Source: Candidatus Butyricimonas faecavium
Lineage (GTDB): Bacteria > Bacteroidota > Bacteroidia > Bacteroidales > Marinifilaceae
Assembly: GCA_944321125.1 (NCBI GenBank)
Contig: CALUKD010000011.1
Location: 1-64,000, forward strand
Length of the DNA: 64,000 nucleotides
Reading direction: 5' to 3'
Part shown: positions 55,297 through 64,000 of the stretch, piece after piece
How the letters are laid out: every line of letters begins with the position of its first letter
Numbering within the stretch: position 1 is the first letter of the stretch
Translations under genes and position numbers: made by a program
Notes under the pieces: generated by a model
Databases searched by the model: none
What the model was told of the DNA's origin: nothing
Seen by the model: the letters and a program-made list of their open reading frames with translations, nothing else

Positions 55297-57864
55297 ATGA
55301 GGAAAATTTTACTCGCAGTTGTTGCCCTGTCATTACTTGCAGGGTCCACGGCACAAGCTTTCCCTTTCAAGAAAAAGAAGAAAAAAGCAAAGACCGAACA
55401 GACTGCAACACCTCCTGCTCCTAAAGAATCCGCTTTCGACAAGCAAGTGAAAGGAGCCAAACACCTACCGGGAGTTATTGATGCTTATTACACCCCCAAA
55501 GGGAACTTAATGTGGGCTATCCAAGCTCGTAACTTGGACAAAATCTATTTGATTGCCAATCGTCTTTCTGAAACCAGCGCGCCAACCGATTTCGTGGCCG
55601 GCCAAATGATTGATGATCCGTTCATGGTACGTTTCTCTACGGATTCCACGAACGTATACATGCACTCCGTGCTATGCGAAAACGTGTTGAGAGAAGGCGA
55701 TCCGATCACCCCGTCTTTCAAGCGGAACTTCAATGACCCGATCATGAAGAGCTTCGAAGTGAAAGCTACCAAAGGTGACACGTTATTGATCGACATGACC
55801 GCATTTTTCGGACGGGATGAAAAATGTATTACCCCTATGGCCTCCAGCCCGATGACGGGTAAAAAACCAAGTGCCATGTTCGACGCATCCGCATCTCGCA
55901 TAAAAGAGGTAAAAAACTTCCCTCGCAACATGGAAATCTCCTCTCAAATGAACTATAACGGACAAAGCGGCCCTCTTACCCTTGTTGTTCGTCGTTCTAT
56001 TATCGAATTGGACAAAGATCCCATGCCCATACGTTACAAAGACAGACGTGTCGGTTATTTCAGTACTCCCCGGAACTTCTACACGAGCGATAAAGACCGC
56101 GTAGAAGATTTCGAATTCATCCACCGTTGGAGAGTTGAACCTAAAGATATGGCTGCTTACTTACGCGGAGAACTCGTGGAACCGGTAAAACCGATCGTGT
56201 TCTACGTGGACAACGCTTTCCCTGAAAAATGGAGAGGCGCCGTTAAACAAGGTATCGAGGACTGGAACATCGCTTTCGAAAAAGCAGGTTTCAAAAATGT
56301 AGTTATCGCCAAGGATTACCCGACCGACGATCCTAACTTTGACCCGGACGACATTCGTTACAACTGCGTGCGCTATGCCGTAACTCCTACTGCTAACGCT
56401 ATGGGACCGAGCTATGTGGACCCTCGCAGCGGTGAAATTCTCGTGGCCGACGTGATCTGGTACCACAACGTGATTTCTCTTGTACACGATTGGCGTTTCG
56501 TTCAGACGGGAGCCGTTGATCCTCGCGTCCGCACGGAAGTATTCAGTGATGACGTGATGAATGAATCCCTACGTTACGTGGCATCACACGAAATCGGCCA
56601 CACGTTAGGTCTGATGCACAACATGGGTGCAAGTTACTCTTTCCCCGTAGACTCTTTACGTAGCCCGTCATTCACGAAAAAATACGGAACCACCCCGAGT
56701 ATCATGGACTACGCCCGTAACAACTACGTGGCTCAGCCCGGAGACTACGAACGCGGTGTAAACCTTGTTCCGCCCGTATTAGGAGTATACGACATTTACG
56801 CTATCAACTGGGGTTACCGGATCATTCCGAACGCTAAAACCCCGGAAGATGAAATCGCAACATTAAACAGCTGGATCGAAGAAAAATCAGACGATCCAAT
56901 GTATCGTTTCGGGGCACAACAATTCCCAATGACACTTGACCCGACCGATCAGACTGAAGATTTAGGAAATGATCACGTGAAAGCCAATTCACTTTGTATC
57001 AAAAACCTCAAAATCATCATGAAAAACTTGGAACAATGGTGCAGCAAACCGGGAGCCTCATATAAAGACATGAAAATGTACTATAATGGAATCCTAGGTC
57101 AGTACCAAAGGATGCTTAGCCACGTGTTGGCTTACCCCGGAGGTGTTGAATTCACCGACTTAGTACAAGACGGCAAAGGTGGTGTAGCTAAAAAATACAT
57201 TCCGAGAGCGAAACAACAGGAAGCCATCAAATGGTTAGTAAACGAAGTAACTACCTGCCCGAAATGGTTGATCACGAAGGACCTGAGAGAGAAATTGGAA
57301 TTGAACCCGAATATGTACGACCAATTACAATACGCTGTCGTAGGTAAAATCTTCAATGCAGCTACTCTTGGTAGTATATACGAAGGAGAACGTTCTGGCC
57401 AAAAAGACGCTTATAAACTTGATGCTTACGTAAATGATGCTTATAAGTTAATTATGGCCCCAACCCTTGCATCCCGTTCACTTTCTCACGAAGAAATGAA
57501 CTTGCAAACTGCTTTAGTAACCATTGCCAGCCAAATAAGTGGCCTTCAGGCTACTCCTGCTGCCTCTGCACCAAAAAGACTTACTTCTATCGATCCGACC
57601 GAGGCATTGGCAACTCTAGAAAATAGCGTAAATAGCCAACACAAACTTTGCAGCCATGCTGTATGTAACTTGGGAGAGTATGACTACTTCCGCTTGACAA
57701 TGAATGCCGCGACACTTCCTGCTTCCGTGGGACGTCCTGCCATGTTATCATTGTTGAAAAAAGTACAGGCTCTTTACAAAGAAAAACGGGGAACCGGAAA
57801 TGCCACAACCCGCGCATTCTACGATTACCAAATCATGACTATCGACAAGTTATTCAAAGACTAA
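55297..57864 (+). CDS. secreted zinc metalloprotease (DUF5117/DUF4953 family)
   Basis: 855 residues. Signal peptide MRKILLAVVALSLLAGSTAQA, then a Lys-rich linker. The metzincin-type active site is SHEIGHTLGLMHNMGASYSF (H-E-x2-H-x2-G-x2-H), with the Met-turn at TPSIMDYARNN. DUF5117 spans roughly residues 100-290 and DUF4953 the region around and after the active site. It is exported to the periplasm or cell surface; the target is unknown, though relatives are common in gut Bacteroidota. Single gene between an upstream gap of 196 bp and the terminator at 57883. Confidence 0.9.
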   Translation: MRKILLAVVALSLLAGSTAQAFPFKKKKKKAKTEQTATPPAPKESAFDKQVKGAKHLPGVIDAYYTPKGNLMWAIQARNLDKIYLIANRLSETSAPTDFVAGQMIDDPFMVRFSTDSTNVYMHSVLCENVLREGDPITPSFKRNFNDPIMKSFEVKATKGDTLLIDMTAFFGRDEKCITPMASSPMTGKKPSAMFDASASRIKEVKNFPRNMEISSQMNYNGQSGPLTLVVRRSIIELDKDPMPIRYKDRRVGYFSTPRNFYTSDKDRVEDFEFIHRWRVEPKDMAAYLRGELVEPVKPIVFYVDNAFPEKWRGAVKQGIEDWNIAFEKAGFKNVVIAKDYPTDDPNFDPDDIRYNCVRYAVTPTANAMGPSYVDPRSGEILVADVIWYHNVISLVHDWRFVQTGAVDPRVRTEVFSDDVMNESLRYVASHEIGHTLGLMHNMGASYSFPVDSLRSPSFTKKYGTTPSIMDYARNNYVAQPGDYERGVNLVPPVLGVYDIYAINWGYRIIPNAKTPEDEIATLNSWIEEKSDDPMYRFGAQQFPMTLDPTDQTEDLGNDHVKANSLCIKNLKIIMKNLEQWCSKPGASYKDMKMYYNGILGQYQRMLSHVLAYPGGVEFTDLVQDGKGGVAKKYIPRAKQQEAIKWLVNEVTTCPKWLITKDLREKLELNPNMYDQLQYAVVGKIFNAATLGSIYEGERSGQKDAYKLDAYVNDAYKLIMAPTLASRSLSHEEMNLQTALVTIASQISGLQATPAASAPKRLTSIDPTEALATLENSVNSQHKLCSHAVCNLGEYDYFRLTMNAATLPASVGRPAMLSLLKKVQALYKEKRGTGNATTRAFYDYQIMTIDKLFKD

Positions 57865-57882
57865 TCATTAGTTAATATCTAT

Positions 57883-57912
57883 AAAAGCCGGACCAATTTG
57901 TCCGGCTTTTTT
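57883..57912 (+). terminator. terminator of the metalloprotease gene
   Basis: AAAAGCCGGAC/GTCCGGCTTTT, an 11-bp perfect stem with a 6-nt loop and T-run to 57912. The GCCGGAC stem core is the same as in the htpG terminator. Confidence 0.92.
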
Positions 57913-58014
57913 ATTGGACTTCTCATTTATTAATTCTAATTTCGTTGCGGCATATTAAAGAAATTTTTCCGTTATAGGAATAGCATATTTACAACACTAA
58001 AACAAGATAAAATT

Positions 58015-59625
58015 ATGGCAGAATTCAAGTATCAAGAACCATTTCCGATTCAAAAAGACAACACGGAATATCGCCTACTGACAAAAGACTACGTGAAAAC
58101 GATAGAAATTGAAGGACGTAAAATATTGAAAATTCAAAAAGAAGGGCTTGAATTACTCGCCCGTGAAGCCTATACAGATGTTTCTTTCTACCTGCGTGCT
58201 TCTCACTTGCAGAAATTAGCCAATATACTGAAAGATCCAGAAGCCAGCGACAACGATAAATTCGTGGCCCATACCATGTTAATGAACCAAGTAGTTGCCG
58301 CTGAAGGTGAACTTCCCACTTGCCAAGACACGGGTACTGCTATCGCTATCGGTAAGAAAGGAGAAAACGTGTGGACGGACTGTAATGATGCAGAAGCTAT
58401 CAGCAAGGGAGTATTTGAAACCTATAGAGACCGTAACTTACGCTATTCCCAAGTAGTTCCCTACACCATGTTCAACGAAAAAAACAGTGGTACAAACCTA
58501 CCGGCTCAAATTGACCTGTATGCCACTCAAGGAAATAAATACGAGTTTCTGTTCATCACCAAAGGCGGTGGTTCTGCAAACAAGACATTCCTGTACCAAC
58601 AGACCAAAGCCCTGTTGACCGAAGAAGCACTGACCAAATTCATCAAGGACAAAGTGAAAGACTTGGGAACCTCAGCTTGTCCTCCCTACCATCTGGCAGT
58701 GGTTATCGGCGGAACCTCTGCCGAAGCTTGTCTGACAACCGTGAAGAAAGCTTCCGCGGGGTATTATGACAATCTTCCAACTGAAGGGAACGATGGCGGT
58801 CAAGCATTCCGTGATTTGGAATGGGAAGCCAAAATTCAGAAAATCTGTCAAGACATGGGTATCGGAGCCCAATTCGGTGGTAAATACTGGGTACACGACG
58901 TACGTGTCATCCGTATGCCTCGTCACGCAGCATCCTGCCCCGTGGGTATCGGTGTTAGTTGTAGTGCAGACCGGAACATCAAAGCTAAAATCACTGAAGA
59001 CGGAATCTTCCTCGAACAATTGGAAAAGAACCCGGCCCGTTTCTTACCGGCAGAGAACCCGGCATTAGCACCTGCCGTGAACATCGACCTCGACCAACCG
59101 ATGGAAGAAGTATTGAAAGAACTAAAAAAATATCCGGTTAAAACCCGCCTGAACTTATCCGGAACACTCATCGTTGCCCGTGATATCGCACACGCCCGCA
59201 TCAAAGCCATGCTGGACGAAGGGAAGCCCATGCCGGAATACTTTAAAAATCATCCGATTTACTATGCCGGACCTGCCAAAACGCCGAAGGGTATGGCTTC
59301 AGGAAGTTTCGGACCTACTACGGCAGGACGTATGGACCCCTACGTTGACTTATTCCAAGATCACGGCGGTTCAATGATCATGGTTGCCAAAGGAAACCGT
59401 TCACAAGCTGTTACGGATGCTTGTAAAAAACACGGAGGATTCTACTTGGGATCAATCGGCGGACCGGCTGCCATCTTGGCCAAAGAAAGCATTAAATCAG
59501 TAGAAATCGTTGCCTTTGAAGAATTGGGAATGGAAGCGATCCGTAAAATACGGGTGGAAAACTTCCCGGCATTCATCATCGTGGATGACAAGGGAAATGA
59601 TTTCTTCGCCGAATGGGCACATTAA
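58015..59625 (+). CDS. class I (iron-sulfur) fumarate hydratase
   Basis: 536 residues. Converts fumarate and malate with an oxygen-sensitive [4Fe-4S] cluster. The N-terminal [19 protein letters not shown] with its Cys, the [13 protein letters not shown] segment and the C-terminal domain ([31 protein letters not shown]) are complete. In anaerobic gut Bacteroidota it serves the reductive branch to succinate and propionate. Single gene, with a terminator after it. Confidence 0.95.
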   Translation: MAEFKYQEPFPIQKDNTEYRLLTKDYVKTIEIEGRKILKIQKEGLELLAREAYTDVSFYLRASHLQKLANILKDPEASDNDKFVAHTMLMNQVVAAEGELPTCQDTGTAIAIGKKGENVWTDCNDAEAISKGVFETYRDRNLRYSQVVPYTMFNEKNSGTNLPAQIDLYATQGNKYEFLFITKGGGSANKTFLYQQTKALLTEEALTKFIKDKVKDLGTSACPPYHLAVVIGGTSAEACLTTVKKASAGYYDNLPTEGNDGGQAFRDLEWEAKIQKICQDMGIGAQFGGKYWVHDVRVIRMPRHAASCPVGIGVSCSADRNIKAKITEDGIFLEQLEKNPARFLPAENPALAPAVNIDLDQPMEEVLKELKKYPVKTRLNLSGTLIVARDIAHARIKAMLDEGKPMPEYFKNHPIYYAGPAKTPKGMASGSFGPTTAGRMDPYVDLFQDHGGSMIMVAKGNRSQAVTDACKKHGGFYLGSIGGPAAILAKESIKSVEIVAFEELGMEAIRKIRVENFPAFIIVDDKGNDFFAEWAH

Positions 59626-59632
59626 TAAGAAT

Positions 59633-59659
59633 AGGGGCGAATCTGTTGGATTCGCCTCT
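59633..59659 (+). terminator. terminator of the fumarase gene
   Basis: AGGGGCGAATC/GATTCGCCTCT stem (one G-U pair) with a TGTTG loop and a T-run at 59660-59665. Confidence 0.88.
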
Positions 59660-59683
59660 ATTTTTATTAAGCTAAAAGTTTTA

Positions 59684-59718
59684 CTTTTCAACTTTTAGTT
59701 TTTAGCTTTTAACTTTTA
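59684..59718. repeat. 7-bp periodic array, five exact units
   Basis: CTTTTCA, ACTTTTA, GTTTTTA, GCTTTTA, ACTTTTA in register, 7 bp from the rubredoxin stop codon. Same unit family as 9226-9295. Confidence 0.8.
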
Positions 59719-59724
59719 ACTGAT

Positions 59725-59889
59725 TTACTCTTCTACCGGTTCGAAATCTTCTTTACCAACGCCACAAAGCGGGCACACCCAATCTTCCGGAATATCTTCA
59801 AATGCAGTTCCCGGTGCTATTCCACCATCCGGATCACCTACTGCAGGATCATAAATATAACTACACACTGTGCAAATGTACTTTTTCAT
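59725..59889 (-). CDS. rubredoxin
   Basis: 54 residues with the two iron-ligand knuckles [10 protein letters not shown] and [11 protein letters not shown] and the [11 protein letters not shown] loop, a typical small one-iron electron carrier. The frame is open for 17 more codons upstream, but the family starts at MKKYICTVC, so I place the start at 59889. Its gene begins 50 bp after the aldehyde dehydrogenase stop on the same strand, so they may share a transcript. In anaerobes rubredoxin often supplies electrons for peroxide or superoxide reduction. Confidence 0.95.
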   Translation of the reverse strand: MKKYICTVCSYIYDPAVGDPDGGIAPGTAFEDIPEDWVCPLCGVGKEDFEPVEE

Positions 59890-59939
59890 AGTCTTTATTG
59901 TTTTAAAGTTTTCAACAAATATAATAAACTCACCAGACA

Positions 59940-61316
59940 TTACATGAATTTTTTCAATAAATTCAAGTGTTTATACGGGGTATAACGAAAATAGTTATCA
60001 AAAAATGTAACAGATTTTACCACGGAACGCAAATTGCTGAAAAGCTCAAAACTCGCTTTCCCGTGATACTTTCCGACCCCACTCATCCCCACACCTCCAA
60101 AAGGCAAACGGGGATTTGCCAGATGCACGATCGTATCGTTCACACAAGCTCCCCCCGAAGAGGTCCGATTTAAAACTTCACGGGCCTCCTGCCGGGGGCC
60201 GAAATAATACAGGGCCAAGGGTTTCTCCCGTTCATTTACAAAACGAATCACCTCATCTATCTCCCGGTAAGTCAACACGGGCAGAATGGGGCCGAATATC
60301 TCTTCCCGCATAATCGGGCTATCAGACTCCACGTCAACCAGTACCGTAGGGGCAATGTACTTTTCCTCCACGTTCATCTCGCCCCCGACAACCACCTGTC
60401 CGGAAGACTGCATCAAACGCGCTAACCGTTCTGTTCCCTCCCGGTGAACAATCCGCGGATAATCGGGACTTTCATACGGGCAATCCCCGTAAAACCGCTT
60501 CACGGCCACTCTCACTGCCTCAACAAATTCTGCCCGTTGATCTTCATGCACGAACACATAATCGGGGGCGACACACGTCTGCCCGGCATTGATAAACTTT
60601 CCCCAAGCCGTACGACGAGCCGCAATCTCCACGTTAGCACCACGCCCCACGATACAAGGACTTTTCCCGCCCAACTCTAAAGTTACCGGGGTCAAATGTT
60701 TCGCCGCCATTTCCATAACATGCTGTCCGAAACGGGGACCTCCCGTGAAAAAAATATAATCAAAACGCTCTTTCAACAACTGCTCCACCACATTCCCTTC
60801 CCCGTCAAACACAGAGACATAAGCGGGGTCGAAAACGTTCGTCACAATCTTCCTTATAACCTCCGCCGTCGCCGGGGCAGAAGGAGACGGTTTCAACACG
60901 GCACAATTCCCGGCAGAAATAGCACCAATCAAAGGTTCCAACAATAATTGAAACGGATAATTCCAAGGTGCGATAATTAACACAACACCATACGGCTCAT
61001 ACATGATCCGGCTTTTCGAGGGCCAAAAAACCAGCGGGGTTGCCAGTCGTCGGGGTTTCACCCAACGTCTCAGATGCTTCACGTGATAGTCAATCTCTCC
61101 CAACACCATACCGATCTCCGTCAAATAAGCCTCTCCCTCCGACTTTCTCAAATCACTCCACAAGGCTGCACTTATCTCTTTCTCCTGCTCGATTATAGCC
61201 CGTTTCAATGCTTTTAAACGTCCAATCCTGAAGGCGACGTCCCTCGTCGCTCCCTTATTGAAAAACTCCCGTAAAGCAATCGTGTATTCCTCTATTTTAG
61301 TTTCCAATTCTACCAT
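59940..61316 (-). CDS. aldehyde dehydrogenase family protein
   Basis: 458 residues, short form related to the class 3 / AlkH-like aldehyde dehydrogenases. NAD-site [20 protein letters not shown], catalytic Glu in TLELGGKSP, catalytic Cys in [16 protein letters not shown], and [17 protein letters not shown] near the C terminus are all present. The C-terminal [10 protein letters not shown] is basic and hydrophobic, as in membrane-associated fatty aldehyde dehydrogenases. It oxidises an aldehyde to the acid; the substrate is not known. Confidence 0.93.
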   Translation of the reverse strand: MVELETKIEEYTIALREFFNKGATRDVAFRIGRLKALKRAIIEQEKEISAALWSDLRKSEGEAYLTEIGMVLGEIDYHVKHLRRWVKPRRLATPLVFWPSKSRIMYEPYGVVLIIAPWNYPFQLLLEPLIGAISAGNCAVLKPSPSAPATAEVIRKIVTNVFDPAYVSVFDGEGNVVEQLLKERFDYIFFTGGPRFGQHVMEMAAKHLTPVTLELGGKSPCIVGRGANVEIAARRTAWGKFINAGQTCVAPDYVFVHEDQRAEFVEAVRVAVKRFYGDCPYESPDYPRIVHREGTERLARLMQSSGQVVVGGEMNVEEKYIAPTVLVDVESDSPIMREEIFGPILPVLTYREIDEVIRFVNEREKPLALYYFGPRQEAREVLNRTSSGGACVNDTIVHLANPRLPFGGVGMSGVGKYHGKASFELFSNLRSVVKSVTFFDNYFRYTPYKHLNLLKKFM

Positions 61317-61433
61317 ATATCAATCATCCTGTATCATGTTGTTATAAATACTAAAACAAAGATATATTTTATTTTGATAAAAAACCTTTTCTCCTTCGAA
61401 TCGTTATATCCTGAGAAAACAATAAAAGAAAAT

Positions 61434-62426
61434 ATGAAACTAGGTGCTTTATATGCCTTACTATCAGTCATAACATGGTCAATTATCAGTGTCATCACCC
61501 GTTTTTGCTTGTTAAACTACGAGGCGAACATTCTCGTGTTCGCCTCTATGCAGATTTTTGCCGGGGGAGTCGCATTATTGCTTATCCGGAAACCCGTAAC
61601 CGCGGAAGGCTGGAAAGCAGGTATCGGTTATTCATGGCTGTACACTCTACTGCAAATATTCCGGAATTTCTTTCTGGCTGCGGTTTACCTATACATCACT
61701 AGTACCGAAACCAGCCTGCTAATCAACATTGAAGTTGTAGTGACGGCAATACTGGCCTACATCTTTTTCAAGAGGAAACCTCACAGCAGCGATATCGTGG
61801 GAATGTTAGTAATCACAACCGGTATTATCCTATTTATCCGCACCCTCCCGGAAGCCATACAGCTACGGGTCTCCATTCTAGTTTCCCTAGCAGTTTTGGC
61901 AAGTTGTACCCGAGCCATCGTGGTCGAGAAAACCACGGTTGCCAGCCCCAATACATCCGTACGCCAAAAATGCGGAATCTCCGGGTTCACCATGTTCTGG
62001 GGGGGTACGCTGGTCATACTTTTCTTGATCCTCGTCGCCCTCGTGGAACACTATTTTGCCAAGGAATTCATGGCCATTCCATTTTCAATACTCTACCTGC
62101 CCAAACTCACGGAGATATTCCACCCGATGACGATTATCGCCGCCTGCGTGACAGGTTTCCTACTCACCTCTCTCTCCACCTATCTGTATTATGCCACTCT
62201 GCAAACGGCAACTGCTGAAACTTTCATGACCTTTCGGGCCTTCCAACCCATGTTAACCTTCGGTTTAGAGGCATGGATTGCTATCTATTCCATTGATCTA
62301 CGTCCCGATCTGGACACGAGAGACTATATCCTAGCCTGTATCATTATCCTAGGTTCCCTGCTAATCTTGATCATGCCTCCCAAACGAGTGGAAGAAAACC
62401 GTTCAAAACAATACATGACAGACTAG
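61434..62426 (+). CDS. EamA/DMT family transporter
   Basis: About 330 residues with ten membrane helices in two EamA halves (LGALYALLSVITWSIISVIT; later FAGGVALLL and GFLLTSLSTYLYYATLQTAT). It exports or imports small metabolites; substrate unknown. I start it at ATG 61434; a longer frame from TTG 61374 adds 20 residues before the first helix that do not fit the family. Its TAG stop (62424-62426) overlaps the opposing miaA stop (62423-62425). Confidence 0.88.
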   Translation: MKLGALYALLSVITWSIISVITRFCLLNYEANILVFASMQIFAGGVALLLIRKPVTAEGWKAGIGYSWLYTLLQIFRNFFLAAVYLYITSTETSLLINIEVVVTAILAYIFFKRKPHSSDIVGMLVITTGIILFIRTLPEAIQLRVSILVSLAVLASCTRAIVVEKTTVASPNTSVRQKCGISGFTMFWGGTLVILFLILVALVEHYFAKEFMAIPFSILYLPKLTEIFHPMTIIAACVTGFLLTSLSTYLYYATLQTATAETFMTFRAFQPMLTFGLEAWIAIYSIDLRPDLDTRDYILACIIILGSLLILIMPPKRVEENRSKQYMTD

Positions 62427-63322
62427 AAAACACAACTCAAAAGAAATTGCTTGATTTCATCTTTTTGATCCGGATGGAACCAATGAATATCAGCGTCATT
62501 TCGATACCAAGTAAGTTGCTTTTTTGCATATCGACGGGTATTTCTCTTAATAAGTCTAATGGCTTCTTCCCGGTCAAACTTACCATCAAAGTAATCGAAC
62601 CACTCTTTATACCCTACCGTATTCAAAGCATTCAAATGGCGTAAAGGATAAAGTTTACGAGCCTCCTCCTCCATTCCGGCCTCCACCATTTGATCCACTC
62701 GACGATTAATACGGTCAAACAATTCTTCCCTTTCCCGGTTCAAACCGATTTTCACGATGCCAAATTCCCGTTCCTTCACGTTTCCGGTCAAAAAAGAGGA
62801 ATAAGGTTTTCCGGTCATCAAACAAACTTCCAAAGCATGCATGATCCGTTTGGCATTCTTCAAATCCACCGTGGCATATGACACGGGGTCCAACTTTTTC
62901 AGCAACATCCGCAATGCCTCAATTCCGTCCCGTTCAAACATATTCTTCACGGAAAGACGTATTTCTTCGTCAATTGTGGGCATCTCGTCAATTCCCTTAC
63001 ACACGGCATCAATGTACATCATGGAACCACCTGCCATGATCACCACTTCTTTCGTCTCCAACAATTCCCGTATCTTCCGGAGAGCCTGTTGCTCGAACTC
63101 CCAACAATTAAAATAATTATATACAGACTCCGTCTGTATAAAAAAATGAGGAACTGCCTCTAATTGCTTTCGCTCCGGTACGGCAGTTCCTATATACATT
63201 TCCTTGTAAATCTGTCGGGAATCACATGAAATAATCGACGTCCCGTACATTTTGGCCAGCTCGATACTCAAATCTGTTTTCCCCACCCCTGTTGGTCCAA
63301 GCAATACGATTAACGTCCCCAT
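62423..63322 (-). CDS. miaA: tRNA dimethylallyltransferase MiaA
   Basis: About 299 residues. It adds the dimethylallyl group to A37 of tRNAs, the substrate later used by MiaB (31.9 kb). P-loop LLGPTGVGKTDLSIELA, SCDSRQIYKEMYIGTAVP, and the C-terminal RNTRRYAKKQLTWYRND are diagnostic. The frame is open for 29 more codons, but those nearest the start (KSKIIKSKIN) are encoded by a heptamer array, so I take MGTLIVLLGPTG at 63322 as the start. It overlaps the EamA gene tail to tail by 3 bp. Confidence 0.95.
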   Translation of the reverse strand: MGTLIVLLGPTGVGKTDLSIELAKMYGTSIISCDSRQIYKEMYIGTAVPERKQLEAVPHFFIQTESVYNYFNCWEFEQQALRKIRELLETKEVVIMAGGSMMYIDAVCKGIDEMPTIDEEIRLSVKNMFERDGIEALRMLLKKLDPVSYATVDLKNAKRIMHALEVCLMTGKPYSSFLTGNVKEREFGIVKIGLNREREELFDRINRRVDQMVEAGMEEEARKLYPLRHLNALNTVGYKEWFDYFDGKFDREEAIRLIKRNTRRYAKKQLTWYRNDADIHWFHPDQKDEIKQFLLSCVF

Positions 63323-63326
63323 ATTA

Positions 63327-63361
63327 ATTTTAGATTTAATGATTTTAGATTTCAAATTAAA
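63327..63361. repeat. 7-bp periodic array upstream of miaA
   Basis: ATTTTAG, ATTTAAT, GATTTTA, GATTTCA, AATTAAA in register, 4 bp from the miaA start codon. Confidence 0.65.
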
Positions 63362-63432
63362 ATATTTCATGATTATAACTACTAAACCCCATCTCACACA
63401 ATCATCCACTAAAAAGGAGTCTTGTGCGGCTG

Positions 63433-63460
63433 GAATTTAAAATCTAAAATCCAAAATTAT
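63433..63460. repeat. 7-bp periodic array at the end of the pRiA4b ORF-3-like gene
   Basis: GAATTTA, AAATCTA, AAATCCA, AAATTAT, running exactly to the first base of the stop codon (63460-63462). Confidence 0.65.
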
Positions 63461-64000
63461 CAAAGCCTATCTATATAATCATCCAAACTCTCATAGCGTT
63501 CGTCACGATAGTACTCATCATCACCACCCCGGCCTTGGCGATCCTCCTCATCATAATCCCCGTTGCCGAACTCCTCCATAAAGCTATCGTCATAATCCCC
63601 CTCGTACTCTTCCTCCGGTTTGTCAAACTCCCAATCTGCATTCCCATCCTCGTAAGAGAACTGTTCCGGAATATCCCCTTCACAAGCAACGCAAACCGGC
63701 ATCACATCGGAAGAGTCACGGATATATTCCCCGGCATACTCCACCTTAAAATATTTATTTGAGAAGAAATCATATACATACTCCAATTCAAGACATCCCG
63801 GCTTAATGATGTCACTGATCTTCGTGCTATCCATAACAAGAGTTTCACTCTCCTCATCTTCCGTCGTCATATCCATCAATGCAATTTCTTTCACCCGGTT
63901 TCCCATCCGGTCAAGCGTGAAAAAAGATGCCATTTGAGAACTATCATAATTCAAGGTCTCAACTATTTTATCGTGAAACTGTTGAAACGTCTGTTCTCCT
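63460..64000 (-). CDS. pRiA4b ORF-3-like (IS1096 passenger TnpR-type) family protein, 5' end beyond window
   Basis: The frame stays open to the window edge (GEQTFQQFHDKIVETL and onwards), so the N terminus is missing. The visible part (YDSSQMASFFTLDRMGNRVK, then KISDIIKPG and LEYVYDFFSNKYFKVEYAGE) matches the Bacteroidota branch of the plasmid pRiA4b ORF-3 family. The last 60 residues are very acidic (Asp/Glu/Tyr/Gly-rich, as in EEYEGDYDDSFMEEFGNGDY) and probably disordered. Despite the family's name there is no transposon here; the role is unknown. It precedes miaA on the same strand. Confidence 0.8.
   Translation of the reverse strand, partial: GEQTFQQFHDKIVETLNYDSSQMASFFTLDRMGNRVKEIALMDMTTEDEESETLVMDSTKISDIIKPGCLELEYVYDFFSNKYFKVEYAGEYIRDSSDVMPVCVACEGDIPEQFSYEDGNADWEFDKPEEEYEGDYDDSFMEEFGNGDYDEEDRQGRGGDDEYYRDERYESLDDYIDRL

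Noticed and set aside
63460-64000. Transposon resolvase, as the TnpR-type family name might suggest
   Set aside because: The name comes from an early annotation; no recombinase catalytic motif, inverted repeats or transposase are present here.

Overview
The window reads as chromosomal DNA of a Bacteroidota bacterium, most likely an anaerobic gut member of the Bacteroidales (gene content resembles Odoribacteraceae/Butyricimonas-like genomes; the genus is my inference). The reasons are promoters of the Bacteroides form (TTTG, about 20 bp, TAnnTTTG), a UpxY-type NusG paralogue at the head of a polysaccharide operon, a 1096-residue SecA, fimbrillin-type lipoproteins, DUF6266 proteins, a DUF5117/DUF4953 metalloprotease, and the folP / DUF1599 / DoxX-like / tpiA gene order. 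I found no rRNA, tRNA or CRISPR array.

Layout. 0-3.8 kb: two tandem DUF6266 paralogues behind a clear promoter, meeting tail to tail a large KamA-family radical SAM protein. 3.9-12.8 kb: housekeeping genes on the minus strand (guanine deaminase, lgt, secA, a small lipoprotein, upp, a DUF308 membrane protein, htpG). 13.0-31.6 kb: one long minus-strand capsule/exopolysaccharide operon. It starts at a UpxY antiterminator with its own promoter and leader and runs through nucleotide-sugar oxidoreductases, a flippase, an FrhB-like iron-sulfur protein, a pyruvyl-transferase-like protein, glycosyltransferases, a polymerase, a UDP-GlcNAc 2-epimerase, a GT / deacetylase / acyltransferase cassette, a DegT aminotransferase and the initiating sugar-phosphate transferase. 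A decayed glycosyltransferase copy at 17.7-18.2 kb marks a past cassette exchange. 31.9-48.2 kb: core genes on both strands (miaB, folP, tpiA, a MATE transporter, mrp, a macro-domain/NUDIX pair, aroC, a SlyD-like isomerase, an OmpA protein), ending in a secreted protein built of 20-residue repeats. 48.3-52.5 kb: a visibly GC-rich insertion with a broken integrase and three fimbrial lipoprotein genes, one of them frameshifted at a run of seven Cs, followed by a stretch rich in inverted and direct repeats. 52.6-64 kb: core genes again (cinA, Ste24-type protease, secreted zinc protease, class I fumarase, rubredoxin, aldehyde dehydrogenase, EamA transporter, miaA, and a pRiA4b ORF-3-like protein cut by the window edge).

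Two things cut across the gene list. First, short AT-rich arrays with an exact 7-bp period (and a second class with a 9-bp period) sit against start and stop codons of core genes and are absent from the capsule operon interior and the fimbrial island. They cause several false N-terminal extensions. Second, the surface-structure regions carry the marks of rapid change: a pseudogene scar in the capsule operon, and a homopolymer frameshift and integrase remnant in the fimbrial island. The most promising leads for new biology are the periodic arrays, the unknown protein in position 2 of the UpxY operon, the possible N-acyl-exchange cassette, the 20-residue-repeat protein, and the large KamA-like enzyme.
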